From an uncultured Collinsella sp. (GTDB lineage Bacteria; Actinomycetota; Coriobacteriia; Coriobacteriales; Coriobacteriaceae): a stretch of 10,498 bases of DNA. Below, piece by piece: positions 6,752 to 10,498 of the stretch (position 1 is its first letter; each line of letters starts with the position of its first letter). The stretch is from assembly GCA_900545745.1 (NCBI GenBank), contig URAD01000040.1:1-10498 (forward strand), given 5' to 3'. Below the pieces are notes generated by a model, which was given only the letters and a program-made list of their open reading frames with translations, was not told the origin of the DNA and did no database searches. A program made the translations under genes and the position numbers.

Positions 6752-7486
6752 CTAGATATCGAAGCTGTAGCGCGAACCCACGTAGTACTGCCTGCCATAG
6801 CAGAAGCGCTCTCCGTTGGAATCGAGAAAGCCCGCGTTCATGAAGAATAGCGGCTCCCCTACTGGGACCTTGAGCTCGCGGGCGGTATCAATTCCCGCAC
6901 GGGCGATCTCTAGCCTGCAGGGATCGGATGAACAGGGATACCTACCCGTACGCTCCCCCACGGCCTCGAATATCGAGCAATTGGAGAGACCGATATCTTT
7001 GAGAAATTCGAATCCGTCAACAGGATAGTAGTTGTTCTCGAACAGGACCGGCACGCCGTCTGCGGTACGCACGCGTGAGACCAAGATGAGGTCAGAGCCT
7101 TCATCCAAGCCAAAGAAAGAAGCGAGGTCGCGATCGGCGGCAACGGTCTTGCGGGCAACGACGCGAGCGCCCGCCTTCATGCCGTTTTCAGCGCATGCTT
7201 GGGTAAAACTCTGAACATCGTCCTTCTGATGCACCTTGCGAATTATCTTTGTCGCGGTCACAAACGTACCACGCCCCTGCCGCTTGGTGAGATACCCCTC
7301 GCCCACAAGCTCCTCTATTGCGCGACGAACCGTGACCCTTCCCACGCCGTACATCTTAGAAAGCTCAAGTTCCGTTGGAATCTGCGAGTCAACGGGATAT
7401 GTCCCCTGTTCGATATCGCTCTTGAGCAAATCGAGCACCTGTTGATACAGCGGGGCGGAAGAGCCCCCATCCAGATGCGTATCCAC
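6752..7486 (-). CDS. GntR-family (HutC subfamily, UTRA domain) regulator of the operon
   Basis: A 244-residue regulator of normal length. A winged helix-turn-helix spans about residues 12-77: APLYQQVLDLLKSDI, then IPTELELSKMYGVGRVTVRRAIEEL (36-60) as the recognition part and GYLTKRQGRGTFV (64-76) as the wing. A UTRA ligand-binding domain follows (about 90-240), ending in YGRQYYVGSRYSFDI. UTRA regulators of this group respond to phosphorylated sugars; FrlR and FraR of the Amadori loci belong here, so a 6-phospho-Amadori compound is a likely inducer. The start is GTG with GGGAG and a T-rich spacer. The gene is separated from the transporter by 198 bases that hold the operon promoter and its paired sites. 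There is no strong terminator after it, so some read-through into the operon is possible. Confidence 0.87.
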   Translation of the reverse strand: MDTHLDGGSSAPLYQQVLDLLKSDIEQGTYPVDSQIPTELELSKMYGVGRVTVRRAIEELVGEGYLTKRQGRGTFVTATKIIRKVHQKDDVQSFTQACAENGMKAGARVVARKTVAADRDLASFFGLDEGSDLILVSRVRTADGVPVLFENNYYPVDGFEFLKDIGLSNCSIFEAVGERTGRYPCSSDPCRLEIARAGIDTARELKVPVGEPLFFMNAGFLDSNGERFCYGRQYYVGSRYSFDI

Positions 7487-7527
7487 AAAAACTCTCCCTT
7501 TAAGGCGTTCGCGATCTCAACTACTCC

Positions 7528-7557
7528 ATTCTACCGCACACGGAAAAATGAGGTTAA
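7528..7557 (-). promoter_or_regulatory. Candidate promoter of the GntR-family gene
   Basis: On the minus strand TAGAAT (7533-7528) makes a good -10 box. TTAACC (7557-7552) is a weak -35 box at 18 bases spacing; TTTAAC at 19 is an alternative. The leader to the GTG start would be about 35 bases. The -35 region overlaps the end of a decayed HAD gene and a sequence resembling the operator region of the operon. Confidence 0.4.
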
Positions 7558-7700
7558 ACACATAGGGGCCCTGCATGTTTGAGCAGATCGGGAATCTGGT
7601 CGATGATTTCGTCCGCATTTGCTTGCGAAAAACCAAAACGCTCCTCGCGCTTGGCGAACACGGTGAGACCCGCCGTCTTGCCCGCGGCGATGCCCGACAT
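7554..7700 (-). pseudogene. 3' remnant of a HAD-family hydrolase (beta-phosphoglucomutase-like)
   Basis: Minus-strand codons read MSGIAAGKTAGLTVFAKREE, then RFGFSQANADEIIDQIPDLL and a TAA at 7556-7554. This is the last part of a HAD subfamily IA phosphatase: 'SGI.AGKAAG', the change to a solvent-facing strand, and the terminal helix. The nucleophile motif, the cap and the ED-S loop that should come just before MSG are missing. In place of the usual acidic residues the frame reads RSALLGT, and it closes with a TAG at 7736-7734. The remaining ~48 codons cannot make an enzyme. It lies directly upstream of the regulator gene in the same direction, so it may once have belonged to the sugar-utilisation region. 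Confidence 0.75.
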
Positions 7701-7825
7701 CGTGCCTAGCAGCGCCGAACGCATGCAGTCCGGCTACACCCGCGGCGGCAGGCCCCAAGCTGACAGGCCCCAGCAATTAGACATCCCGTTCTCCGACGTG
7801 CTCTCGGTCGAGATCGCGGGGCGTT

Positions 7826-8112
7826 CCGCATAGCGGTGCTGCCGAGCACACCTACGGCGTGGTGGGGTCGCTGTGCGAGAACAACGACAAGCTCGCTATC
7901 GACCGGCGCCCGCCCGAAGTGGAGGAGGGCGACTTGCTCGTCATCCACGATGCGGGCGCGCACGGGTTCTCGGTGGGCTACAACTACAACGGCCGGCTCA
8001 AGCGTGCCGAGGTGCTGATGCGTCCGGACGGGTCGGGCCAGCTCATCCGCTGCGCCGAGGAGCCGCGCGACTACTTTGCCACCTTTGACTGCTTCCCGGC
8101 CGACGAGCGGCT
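7826..8112 (+). pseudogene. lysA: 3' remnant of diaminopimelate decarboxylase (LysA)
   Basis: The plus frame reads from HSGAAEHTYGVVGSLCENND to CAEEPRDYFATFDCFP, with GDLLVIHDAGAHGFSVGYNY between. This is the C-terminal beta domain of PLP-dependent diaminopimelate decarboxylase: the CE-x-x-D motif whose Cys enters the neighbouring subunit's active site, the GD-LLV strand, and the GAHG...YNYNG segment. The N-terminal PLP-binding barrel (about 300 residues) is absent, and a TAG in the same frame at 7778-7780 closes the upstream side. After about 8112 the frame continues into sequence that on the other strand encodes a PTS protein, so the fragment is cut at both ends. It is not functional on its own, and a complete lysA is expected elsewhere in the genome. 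Confidence 0.75.
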
Positions 8113-8130
8113 CGCCGTTCGCTCCAGTAT

Positions 8131-8193
8131 CCGCTGGGTTGCCACTATGCCGTGTAGCAGGCGGTTGTCGATACATGCGGCGATGATGCTCAT
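8131..8193 (-). pseudogene. 5' remnant of a mannose-family PTS EIIB subunit
   Basis: From an ATG at 8193 the minus strand reads MSIIAACIDNRLLHGIVATQ, then loses resemblance and stops at a TAG in the lysA-derived sequence. The pattern R-I-D-x-R-L-x-H-G-Q-V-A-T at the N-terminus is the hallmark of mannose/fructose/sorbose-type EIIB, and the His in LLHG (residue 14) is the phosphorylated one. Gln is Ile in LLHGIVAT. AAGGAAGG lies 11-18 bases upstream, so the translation start looks native. Only about 20 of roughly 160 residues remain. The break comes at about 8131-8112, where plus-strand lysA similarity begins. Confidence 0.72.
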
Positions 8194-8229
8194 GTGATGT
8201 TGGCTTCCTTCCTTTGCTTGCGAGGCGCG

Positions 8230-8385
8230 TCACTCGTCCTGCTGGGCCGCGGGCCCATCGTTCAGCGTGGCCTGCCTGCGAGGGGCATGCCGGGAATTGA
8301 TGTAGTCGTATGCGTAGGCGATCTCCGTGACGGGGACCTCCACGTGGTAATGGGCGGAAATGTCAGAGAAGCTCGTGCGGAATGC
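8230..8385 (-). pseudogene. 3' remnant of a LevR-type sigma-54 activator (end of the second PRD)
   Basis: Minus-strand codons read FRTSFSDISAHYHVEVPVTE followed by IAYAYDYINSRHA and a polar tail, then TGA at 8232-8230. The pattern 'F..i..HY.i.iP..EiAYi.dYI' is the end of a PTS-regulation domain, as found at the C-terminus of LevR/ManR-type activators of mannose-family PTS operons. The stop lies 36 bases before the EIIB start, so the regulator-to-PTS order seems native and the two fragments probably came together. The AAA+ domain, the first PRD and the EIIA/EIIB-like domains are missing. Upstream of about 8385 the frame stays open but has no family resemblance. Confidence 0.6.
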
Positions 8386-8713
8386 GATCGAGGTAGGCTC
8401 TGTGTCTCGGGGATGTTCATGCGGCTGGTCCTCCTTTCGCCACACACCTTACGGGCGGGGTGGTGCGCGGAACGGGTTGGCGCCAGTGTTTCGTCACGGG
8501 CGCGTGCGCTTCGGCACTCCATGCTACATCTGAGTGGCATGTGGCGACTTCTCGACACTCGCGCTCGACACAGCGAGCGGCAATGGCGCTGCCTGCCGAG
8601 CGCCTCACGGGCGCATCCCGACCGCAGAAGTGCGCGCGAAGGCTCGTCGAAGTGCTGGGCTGGGGACCGGCGGTCTGGATACGCGGTTTCGTTCGGCGAA
8701 GGCGGCGAGGCGA
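8386..8713. other. Unassigned stretch inside the gene-remnant region
   Basis: Open frames occur on both strands because the sequence is GC-rich, but none shows a recognisable domain or a supported start that leads into a family-like protein. The only clear signal is a ribosome-binding site with ATG on the minus strand at 8418-8435, listed separately. I see no terminator, tRNA or repeat here. Confidence 0.45.
8418..8435 (-). promoter_or_regulatory. Orphan ribosome-binding site with ATG start
   Basis: AGGAGG (8435-8430) is followed after nine bases by ATG (8420-8418), then codons for MNIPETQ. The frame continues to 8262 but turns into Arg/Ser/Pro-rich shadow sequence antisense to nothing known and out of frame with the LevR remnant. 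It looks like the first few codons of a gene that has been cut and joined to the regulator remnant. Confidence 0.4.
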
Positions 8714-8843
8714 ATGGCATGGCGAACGTACGGGTTTGACGTGAACGGGTTGCCCGTGGCGGCGTGGTATCGGGAGGAGACGGTCGAGCAGGTGCTCGCG
8801 CCGCTGCTCGTCCGTCTCGCGCGCTCGCATCAGGAGAAGGGGT
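8714..8843 (+). pseudogene. Possible 5' remnant of a P-loop nucleoside/sugar kinase-like protein
   Basis: From an ATG at 8714 the plus frame reads MAWRTYGFDVNGLPVAAWYR, then ETVEQVLAPLLVRLARSHQE and KG. Small P-loop kinases of the uridine-kinase-like group begin with a short strand such as 'v.vNG..v.A.Y', then 'E.V..VF.PLL..L', then 'EKG' just before the strand leading to the Walker A motif. Here the resemblance ends at EKG, and no GxxxxGK follows in any frame. The same frame continues to a stop at 9076 with Arg-rich sequence of no family I know. The assignment rests on memory of this N-terminal pattern and is tentative. Confidence 0.35.
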
Positions 8844-9100
8844 CACAGGCCCATCTCGGCGACCCGGTGCGCATACGCTATTGCGACCGGGACGGCCACG
8901 TGTCGCGAACGGATATCGTCCGCCAGGTGGACGTCGCGCCGCGAAATGCAGACTCGCCCCAATCGTCGGTAAGGGATGCCGCGGGCGATACGATGGAATC
9001 CACGGACCGCACCGCGCCGCCGAGATTGCGACGCGAATGCAGGCGATGCGCCCGAAAAACTCCTCCGCGCATGTAGGGCGAAACGCCAGATTGGAGCTCC
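8844..9100 (+). other. Unassigned stretch before the alcohol dehydrogenase
   Basis: The frame carried over from 8714 continues to TAG at 9074-9076. It includes DPVRIRYCDRDGHVSR, which looks like a beta hairpin from a folded protein but cannot be named; a WYL-type segment is one weak idea. Near the end, GGAG at 9093-9096 serves the next gene. No promoter is obvious. Confidence 0.35.
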
Positions 9101-10331
9101 ATGAACGATTTCTCCCTCTACTCCCCCACCCGCTTTGTCTTTGGACGAAAAGTGACCGACAAGGTTGGGGAGACCCTGTCCGTCTCCGGCCACCGCCGAG
9201 CGCTCATTGTCTACGGCAAGGGTTCCGTAGTCCGCTGCGGAACGCTCGGCCACGTGAAGGCATCGCTCGACGCCGCGGGCGTGGAGCACATCGAGCTTAG
9301 AGGGGTGCGTCCAAACCCCGAAATAGGCTTGGTGCGAGAAGGCGTCGAGCTCGCACGGGAAAACGACGTCGACATCATCCTGCCCGTGGGCGGCGGCTCA
9401 GCCATGGACTGCGCGAAGGCCATCGCGCTGGGGGCGGTATACGACGGCGACGTATGGGACTTCTTCCGCAAGCGCGCCGTTCCCGCCGACCGCATCGACG
9501 TCGCCTGCGTGGCGACCATCCCCGCATCGGGTCCGAGGCCTCTAACTCCTGCGTTATCAGCAACGACGAGGAGCACCTCAAATGCGGCATTAACACGGAC
9601 CTCAACCGCCCGGCCATCGCCTTCCTCGACCCGGAACTGACCTTCACCCTGCCCGCCTACCAGACCGCCGCGGGAGTGACCGACATGATCGCCCATACAT
9701 GGAGCGACTCTTCTCCGGCGAGCCCGCCGTGGGCGTAACCGACAACAGCGCCTGCGGGCCAGTGCGCGCTGCGATGGAGGCGGCGTCCAAGGTGATGGAG
9801 AACCCAGATGACTACGACGCCCGCGCCGAGATCATGTGGGTGGGTACGCTCGCCCATAACGGCCTCGCCGGCTGCGGCCTGGGTGTCCCCGGCCTGCGCG
9901 ACGGCGATTGGACCTGCCACGTCCTTGAGCACGAGCTGTCCGCACTGGACACCAAGATCACGCACGACGCCGGCCTCGCCGTCATCTTCCCCGCTTGGTT
10001 GCGCTACGCATGGCGAGAGCACCCCGAGCGCTTCCTGGAGTTCAGCGCCCAGGCCTTTGGCGTCGAACCCGTCGATTCGGACGCGGACGAGCTCGATGTG
10101 GAGGTAACCCCCGAGCAGGCAATCGAGTACGCGGTCGAAGCGACCATCGACGAGCTGCAGGATTTCAACGTCTCGCTGGGAATGCCGCGCACGCTATCGG
10201 AGTTCGGAGTCACCGAGGACGATATCGAAAAGATGATTCCGGACCTCAAGATCAACCGCGGAGAGCTCTTCGGCAGCTTCAAGAAGCTCACGCTGGACGA
10301 CGCGAGAAAGATTTACCGCAGCACACTCTAG
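9101..10331 (+). pseudogene. Iron-containing alcohol dehydrogenase (butanol-dehydrogenase type), broken by two frameshifts
   Basis: Three overlapping frames together give one group-III, Fe-dependent alcohol dehydrogenase of about 410 residues. Part one (9101-9531) has the N-terminal FSLYSPTRFVFGRK and the nucleotide-binding LPVGGGSAMDCAKAIALG. Part two (9532-9698) begins SEASNSCVISNDEEH and carries GVTDMIAHT with two metal ligands (Asp, His). Part three (9699-10331) has MERLFSGEPAVGVTDN, then HVLEHELSA and KITHDAGLAVIFPAW with the other two His ligands. At 9530-9531 and again at 9698-9699 the joins ASG-SEASN and HT-MERL each need one extra base, so each is a single-base deletion. Everything else is well preserved, which points to recent loss or to sequence errors. 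The intact enzyme would reduce aldehydes with NAD(P)H during fermentation. GGAG precedes the ATG. Confidence 0.85.
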
Positions 10332-10379
10332 GAAACAGATGCCCATCCCCCACGGGCGAGCAGCACGGCGGCCCCCGCA

Positions 10380-10411
10380 AACCAGAAACGGCGCCGCTCC
10401 CGCGACGCCGT
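10380..10411 (-). terminator. Rho-independent terminator of the tRNA-Arg gene
   Basis: On the minus strand ACGGCGTCGC and GCGGCGCCGT form ten continuous pairs (one T-G) around a GGGA loop (10411-10388), followed by TTTCTGGTTT. It starts ten bases beyond the encoded CCA of the tRNA. Confidence 0.75.
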
Positions 10412-10420
10412 CATATTCCC

Positions 10421-10496
10421 TGGTGCCCCCGGGCGGATTCGAACCGTCGACACCCGCTTTAGGAGAGCGGTGCTCTATCCCCTGAGCTACGGAGGC
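10421..10496 (-). tRNA. tRNA-Arg, anticodon CCT
   Basis: The minus strand folds as a complete 76-base cloverleaf. The acceptor stem is GCCTCCG with CGGGGGC (one T-G pair), the D arm is GCTC/GAGC, and the anticodon stem is CCGCT/AGCGG around loop CTCCTAA (anticodon CCT). The variable region is GTGTC, the T loop is TTCGAAT, the discriminator is A, and CCA is encoded. The T stem, GACGG with CCGCC, contains one A-C mismatch. It reads the rare Arg codon AGG. Its 3' end faces the broken alcohol dehydrogenase. Confidence 0.93.
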
Positions 10497-10498
10497 AT

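Noticed and set aside
7706..8233. Minus-strand open frame of 175 codons across the lysA remnant
   Set aside because: It is the antisense shadow of the LysA fragment; its peptide has no family character, whereas the plus frame matches LysA strongly.
7554..9100. Prophage or transposon explanation for the remnant region
   Set aside because: No integrase, transposase, terminal inverted repeats or target-site duplication could be seen, so only a rearrangement hotspot is claimed.
10341..10357. GCCC...GGGC stem as terminator for the alcohol dehydrogenase
   Set aside because: Only four base pairs around a long loop and no T tract.
1..10498. CRISPR array
   Set aside because: No regularly spaced direct repeats occur; the only clear repeat is the two-copy operator at 6608-6678.

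Overview
The window looks like the chromosome of a high-GC anaerobic Actinomycetota, most likely a Coriobacteriia gut bacterium close to Collinsella. That placement is inferred from protein style, codon use and gene content and was not tested by search.

Layout. Positions 1-108 are the end of a plus-strand PASTA-repeat protein, followed by a strong terminator. Positions 253-601 hold no recognisable intact gene, only a possible gene 3' remnant in front of a minus-strand terminator. Positions 602-7486 form one minus-strand catabolic block, read right to left: a GntR/UTRA regulator, a promoter flanked by two near-identical 21-bp sites, a DcuC/YfcC-type transporter, a YtcJ-like amidohydrolase, a FrlC-like sugar-phosphate epimerase, a SIS-domain deglycase that resembles FraB more than FrlB, and a PfkB-family sugar kinase. 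This is the gene set expected for use of Amadori compounds (fructosyl-amino acids such as fructose-asparagine or fructoselysine). The transporter imports the glycated amino acid, the kinase phosphorylates the sugar at C6, the deglycase splits it to glucose-6-phosphate plus amino acid, and the epimerase would recover the C3-epimeric form. The amidohydrolase sits where the Salmonella fra locus has an asparaginase (FraE), so it may remove an amide or acyl group. Its metal-binding motifs are not canonical.

Positions 7554-9076 are a graveyard of truncated genes on both strands: the 3' end of a HAD hydrolase, the 3' end of a diaminopimelate decarboxylase, the 5' end of a mannose-family PTS EIIB, the 3' end of a LevR-type PRD regulator, and perhaps the 5' end of a P-loop kinase. 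An iron-dependent alcohol dehydrogenase follows, broken by two single-base deletions (9101-10331). The window ends with a minus-strand tRNA-Arg(CCT) and its terminator.

The strongest material for follow-up is the Amadori operon with its mixed fra/frl composition and two-site operator, and the rearranged region between the operon and the tRNA gene.
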